Shown here: positions 44,779-52,540 of the stretch, piece after piece
How the letters are laid out: the number at the start of each line of letters is the position of its first letter
How positions within the stretch are numbered: position 1 is the first letter of the stretch
NCBI RefSeq assembly: GCF_036195325.1
Contig: NZ_CP108101.1
Location: 7,688,001 to 7,752,000 of the forward strand
Length of the DNA: 64,000 nt
From: Streptomyces sp. NBC_00234
GTDB lineage: Bacteria > Actinomycetota > Actinomycetes > Streptomycetales > Streptomycetaceae
Direction of reading: 5' to 3'
Notes under the pieces: model-generated
Seen by the model: only the letters and a program-made list of their open reading frames with translations
Told to the model about the DNA's origin: nothing
The model's database searches: none
Program-made: the position numbers and the translations under genes

Positions 44779-46323
44779 TCATGCGGATGCCCATGGGCTC
44801 AAGCCCCACCGCAGGACATGGCTGGCGCCGGGCTGCAGGACGGTGAGGTCGGCGCCGCTGCGGAACGCGTCCGGCGGACAGGACATGGCTTCCACGGCAA
44901 CACCGCGGCGCCGGTGACCGGGATCGGACAGCGTGTCCCCGGTATAGAGCTGGACGTACCGGGCGCCTTCGCCCAGCCAGATGTCGACGCCGTGCGACCT
45001 GGACGGATGCGTCAGCTGTACGAAGGCACGGCCCCGTTCGTCGCGGGTCAACCCCGTGAAGGCGGTGTCGAGCCGCAGCGCGCCGATGGGACGCTCGGTG
45101 CGGAAGTCGTACGCGCTGCCGGCGACGGACTCGCGGCCGGTCGGAAGGCCCTGTTCGTCGGTGGGCAGCCAGTACTCGCCGGGAACGGTCAACAGGGTGC
45201 TGTCGACCGTGTCGGTGCCGACCGTCAGGTACGGGTGCTGCCCCACTCCGTACGGAGCGGCCGTCTCTCCCGCGTTGGTGGCGCAGATGACGACCTCGAG
45301 CCCGTCAGGACCCAGCCGGTATTGCGCGACGACGTCGAGGAGGAAGGGATATCCCGGCTGCGGAAAGAGCGAGGTTCCGACCCTCACCGCTTCGTCACTG
45401 CGGGCGAGCAGCCGCCAAGGGGTCCAGCGGAGCAACCCGTGGATCGCGGTGAGCCGCTCCGGCTCGGTCAGTGGGAGCTGCTGGTCCACTCCGTCGAAAC
45501 GGTACCGGCCTCCACCGATCCGGTTCGGCCAGGGAATGAGCAGCTGTCCACGTCCACCGCTGATGGGCGAGCCGGCGTCGACACCGTCCAGTACCGCTCG
45601 GCCGTCCACCGTGTAGTGGGTCAAGGTCGCACCCAACTGCACGACGACGGCGCTCTGCCCGCCGCGCCGCAGCTCCCATCGTTCGCCCGTCGGCCCTGGG
45701 GACACCCCTGGCATTCCGAACGGGCCGGAGGTGAACCCGTCGGCTCCGGTCGGAGCGTCGCCCGGAGCGGTCTCGCGTCGCAGCAACGACAGGACCGCGT
45801 CCACGATCGCCTCCGGTGGCTGATCGATCTCCACCACCAGTGGGTCCTCGTCCGGCTCCGGTTCCTCCAGATCCGCAAGTTGGCTCTGCAGCAGCTCGGC
45901 CGGAAAGAAATGCCCGCGCCGTCCCCCCAGCCTCGAGCGCAACAGAGCTGGCGCACCTCGGAGATAGATGAGCCGGACTTCGGGGCGTCCGCCGATGAGC
46001 CGGTTGCGGTAGGCCCTCTTGAGCGCGGAGCAGGTGACGACGATCGACAGGCCCGCGGCGATCTTGCGGTCCATCCAGGCTCGGATGTCGTCCAGCCACG
46101 GCTCCCGATCCGCATCCGAAAGAGCCAGGCCGGCCGCCATTTTGGCGCGGTTGTGCGCGGAATGGAACTCGTCCGCGTCCCGGTGGGGCCAGTCGAGGCG
46201 GTCGGCGAGCAGCCCCGCCACGGTGCTCTTTCCGGAACCTGCCGCGCCGACGATGAGCAGCACCCTCGGCTGCTGCTGGGTATCAGCCCCGCTGTGGTCC
46301 GCAGGGGGCACGCCGGGCGTCAT
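44779..46323 (-). CDS. Fusion of gluconokinase and aldose 1-epimerase, 514 aa
   Basis: Residues 20-185 are a complete gluconokinase (GntK type): P-loop GAAGSGKST at 26-34, RDADEFHSAHNRAKMAAGLA, and VVTCSALKRAYRNRL. A ~25-residue linker (PGDAPTGADGFTSGPFG) joins them to an aldose 1-epimerase domain (~210-514) with the expected active-site residues: His295 in AIHGLLRW, His363 in GQHPYLT and Glu478 in AVEAMSCPPDAF. The kinase would phosphorylate gluconate to 6-phosphogluconate; the epimerase interconverts anomers of aldoses such as glucose. The frame is continuous. The SDR gene downstream could supply the dehydrogenase step between the two activities. Confidence 0.9.
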   Translation of the reverse strand: MTPGVPPADHSGADTQQQPRVLLIVGAAGSGKSTVAGLLADRLDWPHRDADEFHSAHNRAKMAAGLALSDADREPWLDDIRAWMDRKIAAGLSIVVTCSALKRAYRNRLIGGRPEVRLIYLRGAPALLRSRLGGRRGHFFPAELLQSQLADLEEPEPDEDPLVVEIDQPPEAIVDAVLSLLRRETAPGDAPTGADGFTSGPFGMPGVSPGPTGERWELRRGGQSAVVVQLGATLTHYTVDGRAVLDGVDAGSPISGGRGQLLIPWPNRIGGGRYRFDGVDQQLPLTEPERLTAIHGLLRWTPWRLLARSDEAVRVGTSLFPQPGYPFLLDVVAQYRLGPDGLEVVICATNAGETAAPYGVGQHPYLTVGTDTVDSTLLTVPGEYWLPTDEQGLPTGRESVAGSAYDFRTERPIGALRLDTAFTGLTRDERGRAFVQLTHPSRSHGVDIWLGEGARYVQLYTGDTLSDPGHRRRGVAVEAMSCPPDAFRSGADLTVLQPGASHVLRWGLSPWASA

Positions 46324-46648
46324 GTCTTCTCCGGTCCGGGAGACGTACGAAGAGCCCGGATGGCGAACCCGTCGATGCCCACGCCTCTTGCCGCGTGACC
46401 CGCACCACCTGCACCTCGGATCCTCATGGCCCCTGCCTCGTGTCGGGTGCTCCGGACCTGGGGATCAGGCGGAGTACCTCCAATCTCGCCCGGATGGCCA
46501 GCGAGCGCACCTTGGTCGTCCGGGCGCACCACGGAACCCTGCCCGGTGCCCGCGCGCCCCGTCGCGAGCCGCTGCACGCTGTGTGTCGGGGGCCGGCGGT
46601 GCTTCCCGAGCCCGGGAGGGTTTCACCGCAGCGCGGTCGGCGTTCTGG
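46324..46648. other. Intergenic region upstream of the kinase/epimerase fusion
   Basis: About 325 bases between the ECF41 stop and the fusion gene, both leftward. The promoter of the fusion gene should be here. A short TCCCG/CGGGA hairpin near 46605 may end the sigma-factor transcript. No gene is supported: the one frame present is Gly/Arg-rich without a start signal. Confidence 0.4.
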
Positions 46649-47602
46649 TCACCACTGGGGGACGAGCGGCGTGTCCGGTTCGTGGCGGCGCCAGGCTTCG
46701 GTGAGGCGGACGAGGCGGGTGGGGGCGGCGATGCCGCGCACGGTGGCGATCTTGCCGTTGGCCATGTCGAACGTGACGGCGCCGACGACCCGGTCGTCGC
46801 CGAGCACGAAGAGGATGGCGGGCGCGCCGTTGACGCGCGCGTAGTGGATGGCGGTCGCGCCGCCGGCGAGTCGCCGTTTCGCCGGTGTGGAGGTGAAGCC
46901 TGCCCGTGCGACGGCGGCGATGCGCTGCGGAGTGTCGTACCGCAGCAGCTTCTTCGTCAGACCGGCACCGTCGGAGATCGAGGTCGCGTCGTCGGTGAGC
47001 AGGGCCACCAGCTGTTCGGTGCGGCCCGAGGAAGCAGCGGCGAGGAACTCCTCGACGATCCTGCGGGCGGATGCCGGGTCGGCTTCGCCGCCGCGGCGGC
47101 GCGCGGCGGTGAGCCGGCTCCGGGCCCGGTGGAGGTGCTGCTGACTTGCGGACTCCGTGAGGTCGAGGATCTCGGCGATCTCGGCGTGGCCGTACGAGAA
47201 CGCTTCGCGCAGGATGTAGACGGCCCGCTCGTGGGGGGACAGGCGCTCCATGAGTGTCAGCACGGCCAGGGAGACCGATTCGCGCTGCTCGAACGTGTCG
47301 GCCGGGCCGAGCATCGGGTCGCCGTCGAGGAGCGGTTCGGGCAGCCAGTCGCCGACGGCGCGTTCGCGGCGGGCGTGTGCCGAGCGCAGCCGGTCGAGGC
47401 ACAGGTTGGTGACGACCTTGGTCAGCCATGCTTCCGGCACCTTGATCCGCTGCCGGTCGGCGGCCTGCCAGTGCAGGAACGCGTCCTGCACGGCGTCCTC
47501 GGCGTCGGCGGCGGAGCCCAGCAGCCGGTACGCCAGCGAGGCCAGCCGGTTCCGGCTGGCCTCGAACCGACCGGTGTCGAAGCCATCAGTGGTGCTGTCC
47601 AC
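46649..47602 (-). CDS. ECF41-type (SigJ-like) sigma factor with SnoaL-like C-terminal domain, ~317 aa
   Basis: Region 2 (LASLAYRLLGSAADAEDAVQ) and region 4 (FSYGHAEIAEILDLTESASQ) mark a sigma factor. The linker has the ECF41 motif WLPEP. The C-terminal SnoaL-like domain has SDGAGL where the usual motif is DGGGR, so its regulatory contact may differ. I chose GTG 47602 (or GTG 47611): the frame continues upstream to 47734, but that part lies inside the palindromic repeat and is not real protein. An AGGG at the repeat edge can act as the ribosome-binding site. Upstream on the same strand is a flavoprotein gene, a usual kind of ECF41 partner. Confidence 0.85.
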   Translation of the reverse strand: MDSTTDGFDTGRFEASRNRLASLAYRLLGSAADAEDAVQDAFLHWQAADRQRIKVPEAWLTKVVTNLCLDRLRSAHARRERAVGDWLPEPLLDGDPMLGPADTFEQRESVSLAVLTLMERLSPHERAVYILREAFSYGHAEIAEILDLTESASQQHLHRARSRLTAARRRGGEADPASARRIVEEFLAAASSGRTEQLVALLTDDATSISDGAGLTKKLLRYDTPQRIAAVARAGFTSTPAKRRLAGGATAIHYARVNGAPAILFVLGDDRVVGAVTFDMANGKIATVRGIAAPTRLVRLTEAWRRHEPDTPLVPQW

Positions 47603-47612
47603 GCGGAACACC

Positions 47613-47792
47613 CTAGGGCCTGTCGTCAAACTTCCGTCTGCCGCGCGGTGTCTGGCACGCACGCTCGCGGCGTTGCCGAAATGCCCTGGTAGCTCCGCTA
47701 CGAGGACATCCCGGCGCCTTGCGATCGCACGCACCAGACACCGCGCGGCCCGGCCTTCGGCCGAACGACGGCAGTTTGACGACAGGCCCTAG
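47613..47792. repeat. Palindromic MITE-like structured repeat, copy B
   Basis: CTAGGGCCTGTCGTCAAACT (47613-47632) is the exact reverse complement of 47773-47792, a perfect 20-bp terminal inverted repeat. GCGCGGTGTCTGG pairs with CCAGACACCGCGC, and hairpins GTAGC-TCC-GCTAC (47689-47701) and CGGCC-TTC-GGCCG (47751-47763) match copy A in position. The core (TGTCTGGCACGCAC, CGGCGTTGCCGAAATGCCC, GGCGCCTTGCGA) is shared with 5601-5778, while stem sequences differ but stay paired. It fills the gap between the flavoprotein stop and the sigma-factor start almost exactly. Confidence 0.85.
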
Positions 47793-47796
47793 AGCC

Positions 47797-48996
47797 CTAC
47801 GCGACCGCCCTCTCGGCGGTCGCATCCGGCGCGGCGGCCAGGCGGTGCTTGCGCTTGGGCAGGCCGAAGGTCGGGTGCGAGTTGGCCCACAGCGACATCC
47901 GGAGGATGCCCGCCTTGATCCGCGCGGCCTTCCGACCGCCCATGTACTTCGGCTTCGCCCGCCCTTCGGCATCGACCATCTGCAGGATCCCGTCCCGCCG
48001 TCCGAGGCTGATGTGGTTGCCCAGGTACTCCAGCCTGGTGTTCGCGATCCTGCGGTCGGTCAGGCGTCCCACGATCGCCGTCGCGGCCTGCATGCCGGTG
48101 TAACCGGCCGACGCGCAGGACATCGGCAGCGGCAGGCCGTTGTCGCCGACGGCGTAGACGCTGTCGCCGACGGCGTAGACGCTCGGGTGCGAGACCGACT
48201 GCATGGTGCGATCGACGACGATCCGCCCGTTCTCGGTGACCTCCAGCCCGCCGGCGGCGGCGATGGGGTCGACCGCGAACCCGGCCGTCCACACGGTTGC
48301 GTCGGACGCCAGGGCGGTGCCGTCGGTGCACAGCACCCGTGCAGCTTCGACGGCTTCGACCTCGGTGTGCTCCAGGACGGTGATGCCCAGTCGGTCGCAC
48401 GCCCGGCGCAGGTGGCTGCGGGCTCCGGCGGAGAGCCGGGCGCCCAGCTCTCCGCGGGCGACCAGCGTCACCGACAGACCGGGCCGGGATTCGGCGATCT
48501 CGGTGGCGGTCTCGATGCCGGTCAGCCCGTCGCCGACGACCAGCACGGTCCGGCCTCCGTCCCGCCTGCCCAGGCTGTCCAGGCGCTCGCGCAGGCGCAG
48601 GGCCGAGGGCCGGCCGGCGACGTCGAAGGCGTGCTCGGCCACGCCGGGGACGCCGTGGTCGGTGACGTGGCTGCCGAGCGCGTAGAGAAGCGTGTCGTAG
48701 CCGAGCTCGCCGCCGCCGTCGGCGTCGGCCACGGCGACCACCTGACGCTCCGGGTCGACGGCGGTGACACGGGCCACGCGCAGCCGGATCCCGGTGCCCA
48801 CGAAGACGTCGGAAAGCTGTGGAGCCTCGATGGCCCGGCCGGCCGCGAGCTGGTGCAGCCGCAGCCGCTGGACGAAGTCCGGCTCGGCGTTGACGACGGT
48901 GATCTCGGTGTCCGCCGGGGACAGCCGGCGGGCCAGGGCCCCGGCCACGTAGGACCCGGCATAGCCGGCACCGAGGACGACGATGCGGTGCTTCAT
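47797..48996 (-). CDS. NAD(P)/FAD-dependent oxidoreductase (NDH-2-like), 399 aa
   Basis: A pyridine-nucleotide-disulfide-type flavoprotein. It has an FAD-binding motif VVLGAGYAGSYVAGAL at the N-terminus, an NAD(P)-binding motif VLVVGDGLTGIETATEIAES in the middle and the second FAD motif SVYAVGD near residue 280. The closest known type is single-subunit NADH:quinone dehydrogenase and related reductases. There is an exact 21-base tandem duplication in that last motif (48141-48182). AGGAG before ATG 48996 fixes the start. A consensus CRP-type palindrome lies 75 bases upstream. It probably forms a functional pair with the ECF41 gene downstream. Confidence 0.88.
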   Translation of the reverse strand: MKHRIVVLGAGYAGSYVAGALARRLSPADTEITVVNAEPDFVQRLRLHQLAAGRAIEAPQLSDVFVGTGIRLRVARVTAVDPERQVVAVADADGGGELGYDTLLYALGSHVTDHGVPGVAEHAFDVAGRPSALRLRERLDSLGRRDGGRTVLVVGDGLTGIETATEIAESRPGLSVTLVARGELGARLSAGARSHLRRACDRLGITVLEHTEVEAVEAARVLCTDGTALASDATVWTAGFAVDPIAAAGGLEVTENGRIVVDRTMQSVSHPSVYAVGDSVYAVGDNGLPLPMSCASAGYTGMQAATAIVGRLTDRRIANTRLEYLGNHISLGRRDGILQMVDAEGRAKPKYMGGRKAARIKAGILRMSLWANSHPTFGLPKRKHRLAAAPDATAERAVA

Positions 48997-49070
48997 GAGT
49001 TGCTCCTGTCGGTTCGCTTGCTCCCAGTGACTTGAGCGGGACGGCTCCCCGATTGCTGACAGGAATCGCA

Positions 49071-49086
49071 TGTGACGTGGGTCACA
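49071..49086. promoter_or_regulatory. CRP/FNR-type palindrome upstream of the flavoprotein gene
   Basis: TGTGACGTGGGTCACA is a perfect match to the CRP-family consensus TGTGA-N6-TCACA. It is 75-90 bases before the start codon of the leftward NDH-2-like gene, a position suited to activation or repression by a Crp-type regulator (streptomycetes have one). Confidence 0.6.
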
Positions 49087-49265
49087 GGGTCGTGGGGGGT
49101 GCGCGCCGATGGCCGACCCGCCGATGCAGGTCGTGGAGACGGTGGTGGCGGGTGTTTCGAGACCAGGTGCCGATTTCGGGTGGGCGGGGCATCGCATGGG
49201 CCACTGCGGCGTACCCGGGGCCCGCACCTTGGGCGGCCCTATTCACCGACCGTACGGGGGCCGCG

Positions 49266-50504
49266 TCATTCGGCACCGGCGCACAGCGCACGGTCCACCA
49301 GGCTGCGGACAGCCCGCTCGGCCGCGAGCAACTGCTCCTCGCCGCCGGTGCCGTTGGCGGCGACGACGACAGAGCGGCTTCCGTCCGCGGTGAAGCCGGT
49401 GCGTACCGTGTTCCCCTCCAGGTCGCCTCCATGGCCCCAGGATTGGCCGCCGCAGGTCAGCGGCTGCCGCATCAGTCCCAGGCCGTACCGCAGGCCGGGG
49501 AACCCCACGTCGAAGCGCTCGCCGACGGGCACGGTCCTGCGCATTTCCGCGAGCTGGGCCGGAGGCAGCAGGCGCCCGCCGAGCAGGGCGGTGAAGAAGC
49601 GGTCCACGTCGCGTTCGGTGCCGACGAGGGCAGCCGCCGCGCCCGCCCAGGAGGTGTTCCTGGCCGTGGTGTCCGTCCATCCGGCCGGGCCGGGGAACCG
49701 GTGGTAGGTGTGTGCGTGCGGCGACTTCAGATACGGGTCGTCGCCGGGGGAGTAGGTCCCGGTCAGGCCGAGCGGGCGGATGATGCGGTCACGCACCTCC
49801 TCGGCCCAGGGCTGCCCGGTGGCCTTTTCGATGATCATCCCGGCGAGGACGTAGCCGGGGTTGGAGTAGTTCCAGTCCGGCTCGGGGTCGTCGGCCGGTG
49901 CGGGCGGGAAGTCCGGCCGGTGGCCCACCGCTCCGGCGATCATCTGCTCGGGGTCCATGTGGTCGAATCTCGTCCGCTCGAAATCGGCCGCGGTGTTCCC
50001 GCTGTCCTCCTCGGGGCCGTAGTTGTACAGGCCGCTGGTGTGCTGCAGCAGATTCCGGACGGTGATGCGGCTGCCGTCGTTGCCCTTGCCTTTCACCACG
50101 CCGGGAAGCCAGTGCTCGACGGTGTCGTCCAGGGACAGGCTTCCCTCTGCGGCGAGTTGCAGCATCACGGTGGCCACGAAGGTCTTGGTGACGCTGGCGA
50201 TCCTGAACTCCGCGCCACGCGGGACAGGGCGGCCGGTGTGCAGCTCGGCCTCTCCCGCACGGGCATGTAACGTGCGGGCGCCGTCGCGCACCCGCACGGA
50301 GATGCCGACGAACCCGCCCTCCTGGAGGACGCGGGCCGTCTCGCGTTCGAGCTGCCGGGAGGTGAGCCGGCCGTCCGTGGAGGCCGGGGATGCCTGGTGG
50401 GGGGCGGCCGAAGCGCCGGGCACGAGGGCCGTGGACGCGAGGGCGGCCGTGAGCACAGCGGCGGTGGCGAGCCGGGTCCGGGAGGTCTTCGTCGTTGCCT
50501 TCAT
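49266..50504 (-). CDS. Secreted serine hydrolase (class C beta-lactamase/D-Ala-D-Ala carboxypeptidase fold), 412 aa
   Basis: ATG 50504 opens with a signal peptide (TRLATAAVLTAALASTALV, cleavage near ASAAP). The penicillin-binding-protein motifs are complete: Ser104-VT-Lys107, Tyr213-Ser-Asn215 and His358-Gly-Gly360. This is the S12 family, which includes D,D-peptidases, class C beta-lactamases and esterases; the R61-type D,D-carboxypeptidase of Streptomyces is the classical example. It is exported and would act on peptidoglycan or a related ester or amide. Sequence beyond ATG 50504 is without coding character. It is divergent from the operon that contains peptidoglycan-binding proteins. Confidence 0.9.
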   Translation of the reverse strand: MKATTKTSRTRLATAAVLTAALASTALVPGASAAPHQASPASTDGRLTSRQLERETARVLQEGGFVGISVRVRDGARTLHARAGEAELHTGRPVPRGAEFRIASVTKTFVATVMLQLAAEGSLSLDDTVEHWLPGVVKGKGNDGSRITVRNLLQHTSGLYNYGPEEDSGNTAADFERTRFDHMDPEQMIAGAVGHRPDFPPAPADDPEPDWNYSNPGYVLAGMIIEKATGQPWAEEVRDRIIRPLGLTGTYSPGDDPYLKSPHAHTYHRFPGPAGWTDTTARNTSWAGAAAALVGTERDVDRFFTALLGGRLLPPAQLAEMRRTVPVGERFDVGFPGLRYGLGLMRQPLTCGGQSWGHGGDLEGNTVRTGFTADGSRSVVVAANGTGGEEQLLAAERAVRSLVDRALCAGAE

Positions 50505-50695
50505 GCCCGCACACTCTGCCGGGGGCGGTAGGGCGGCGCCCATGGCGGCAGCCGCCGGAACGGGCCTGGGGATACCTCCAGGGTCCGGGTCGGGCCAGCC
50601 GGGTGATCTCGATCGATTGACAGGGGCATGACTATTGCCTAGTTTGCTCTGCGGCCGTGGTGTCACACAGACCCCCCGCCCTCGGGAGGATGCAC

Positions 50696-51397
50696 ATGGT
50701 CGCATCGTTCGTCACGCACCGCGCTCTCGACGGCGGGACGTATCACCTGGAGGGCGACGTCGACCTCCAGGCGCCGTGCACGTCGGCCGTCGAGGTGGTG
50801 GCCGGTGGCCGACTGGTCGAATTCACCTCGGGTCCCGCCTCGTTGGGGGACGATGTCGCCGCTTCTCTGGGCATCGGATCACCCGACTCCGAGCTCACCT
50901 TCCAGAAGGGCACTCTGCGCATCTTCCAGTCGGACGAGCGCGAACCGCGCTCGGGGCTCGTGGAGAGGCCGTTGCTCGTCGTGTGGCGTGGCGAGCGCCA
51001 CGCACTGGTGACCCGGCTGTACGGCCTGGGCGTGGCCGAGGTGCTGGGGCTGCTCCGGTCGGTGCGTATCGCGGAGAGCGAGCACGGGCTCACACTCCAG
51101 CCGGATCCGTCGGCCGGAAGCGCCTTCGCGCGGCCCGCGACGGTGATCAAGGAGGTGCCCGGCCTGGGGCTCCTGGAGCTGTCCCGGCGGACGAAGGAGC
51201 ACACCGCCCAGCTTCCGCCCTGGAAGGGGGTGGCGGTCGCGTCGGGCGAGTTGTTCCGCGACACGCTCTCCGACGGCAGCCCGTTCTTCGTGCTCTCCTC
51301 CACCGAGATCTGGGCGACGTTGGTTCCACTGGCGTCGACCTCGGTCGAGCGGGTGCCCGAGCTCGTCGGACGCCTCGCGCTGCGGCACACCCGGTGA
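50696..51397 (+). CDS. Hypothetical cytoplasmic protein, first gene of the mau-like operon, 233 aa
   Basis: No named family is recognised. ATG 50696 is set by GGGAGG six bases upstream; ATG 50690 overlaps that site. The protein is mixed alpha/beta with no signal or membrane helix: MVASFVTHRALDGGTYHLEG, RPLLVVWRGERHALVTRLYG, GSPFFVLSSTEIWATLVPLA. The MauE-like gene begins seven bases after its stop, so it is co-transcribed with the oxidative-folding and Cys-rich genes downstream and probably serves them. Confidence 0.65.
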   Translation: MVASFVTHRALDGGTYHLEGDVDLQAPCTSAVEVVAGGRLVEFTSGPASLGDDVAASLGIGSPDSELTFQKGTLRIFQSDEREPRSGLVERPLLVVWRGERHALVTRLYGLGVAEVLGLLRSVRIAESEHGLTLQPDPSAGSAFARPATVIKEVPGLGLLELSRRTKEHTAQLPPWKGVAVASGELFRDTLSDGSPFFVLSSTEIWATLVPLASTSVERVPELVGRLALRHTR

Positions 51398-51404
51398 GCC
51401 GGCG

Positions 51405-52016
51405 GTGACCGGCTTCTACGGCGGGCTGACCGCCTCCGTCGTCGTGCTGACCCTGCTCATGGGTGCGGGCTCCCACGCTGCCCATCCGGCCGTCCTGGGC
51501 GAGGCGTTGCGGGTGCACGGCGTGCTGGGCCCGCGGTCCCGCCGCGTCACGGCCGCCGTCCTGCCCTTCCTGGAGGGCGCCTTGGGGGCCCTCGGCGCGG
51601 TCGCGCTGCTGACGGGTCACCAGCGGGGGCTGCAGGCCGTACTCGCCGTGGGGGCCGTCCTCTTCGGGCTCTACGCCGCCTACACGCGCCGCGCCCTGGC
51701 CCTCGGTCGCGGGGGGCCGTGCGGCTGTTCGGGAAAGGACGTGCCCTTGAGCCGCTGGGTGACCCGGCGGGCCGCGGCTCTCGCCGGGCTCGCGCTGACC
51801 GGCGCGGCCGTCGCCGGGACCGGCCCCGTACCGCTCTCGGCGGCGGAACTGATCACGCTGTTGCTCGCAGCTCCCGCGTGCGCCCTGCTGCTGTGGTCGC
51901 TGCCTGCTGCCATGCACGAGCCGACCGCAGCATCCGTTAACCAGCCGACCGGGACCACCGTGCACCGGACTGCCGAAGGAGTGTCGACGCGATGGACTTC
52001 ACCACCAGCGCTCTGA
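51405..52016 (+). CDS. MauE-like membrane protein (DoxX/MauE family), 203 aa
   Basis: Four predicted membrane helices (GFYGGLTASVVVLTLLMGAG; VLPFLEGALGALGAVALLTG; GLQAVLAVGAVLFGLYAAYT; GLALTGAAVAGTGPVPLSAA) with the loop GGPCGCSGKDVPLSRWV carrying a Cys-X-Cys pair, as in MauE. MauE works with MauD in forming disulfides of the methylamine dehydrogenase light chain. It overlaps the next gene by 25 bases. Here the substrate would be the 12-Cys protein encoded two genes on. Confidence 0.8.
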   Translation: MTGFYGGLTASVVVLTLLMGAGSHAAHPAVLGEALRVHGVLGPRSRRVTAAVLPFLEGALGALGAVALLTGHQRGLQAVLAVGAVLFGLYAAYTRRALALGRGGPCGCSGKDVPLSRWVTRRAAALAGLALTGAAVAGTGPVPLSAAELITLLLAAPACALLLWSLPAAMHEPTAASVNQPTGTTVHRTAEGVSTRWTSPPAL

Positions 52017-52540
52017 TCGCCTCGTGGGCTGCCATCGCGCTGCTCGCGCTGGTCGTCTCGGGGCTGATCAGGCAGGTGCACCAGCTGTCACGAACGCAGC
52101 CGCACCGCCCCGGGCGCGTGGGCATCACTCCCGGCGCACCGGCGCCCGGTCTCGCTGCCGGCAGCCTCGATCCGGCCGCGCTCGACGGCCTCGTGGCGCC
52201 GGGCCGCGCCGCGCTGCTGCTCTTCCTCGACGCCGACTGCGGCACCTGCGGCCAGGTGCTCGCCGAGGCCGACGCCTGGACGGTCCGCCAGGGCGACGCA
52301 GCCGCCCCGCAGGTGCTCGGGCTCTACGCGGGCGCCGGGGGCCGGGCCGATGCGGGCGCCGTCCCGGTCAGGGATCACCGTCCGGAGCTGTTCACGGCCT
52401 ACGACATCCCCGCCACCCCCTATGCGGTGGCCATCGATCCGGAGGGCCGGATCGCGCGTTCGGAGCCACTCGGTTCACCCACCGCGCTGCTGCGGTTGCT
52501 CGACGACATCGCACCCGCAACGCCGAGGAGCCGGCCATGA
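51992..52540 (+). CDS. MauD-like thioredoxin-fold protein, membrane-anchored, 182 aa
   Basis: An N-terminal helix (TTSALIASWAAIALLALVVS) anchors a thioredoxin-like domain facing outward. The redox motif is C83-GT-C86 within FLDADCGTCGQVL, and YDIPATPYAVAIDPEGRI holds the cis-Pro position (TP). MauD has this layout and oxidises or isomerises disulfides. It overlaps MauE by 25 bases and the Cys-rich gene by four (ATGA), so the three should be made together. Confidence 0.85.
   Translation: MDFTTSALIASWAAIALLALVVSGLIRQVHQLSRTQPHRPGRVGITPGAPAPGLAAGSLDPAALDGLVAPGRAALLLFLDADCGTCGQVLAEADAWTVRQGDAAAPQVLGLYAGAGGRADAGAVPVRDHRPELFTAYDIPATPYAVAIDPEGRIARSEPLGSPTALLRLLDDIAPATPRSRP

Noticed and set aside
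46320..46577. Leftward 85-codon frame upstream of the kinase/epimerase fusion
   Set aside because: No start signal, Gly/Arg-rich composition, and it overlaps the start of the fusion gene.
47603..47734. N-terminal extension of the ECF41 sigma factor up to 47734
   Set aside because: The extra codons are inside repeat copy B; sigma region 2 begins normally soon after GTG 47602.
49020..49090. ECF41-type promoter (TGTCACA with CGTC) upstream of the flavoprotein gene
   Set aside because: CGTCACA is present, but the expected CGTC at about 16 bases further reads AATC; the other TGTCA has the wrong spacing. The CRP-type palindrome explains the site better.
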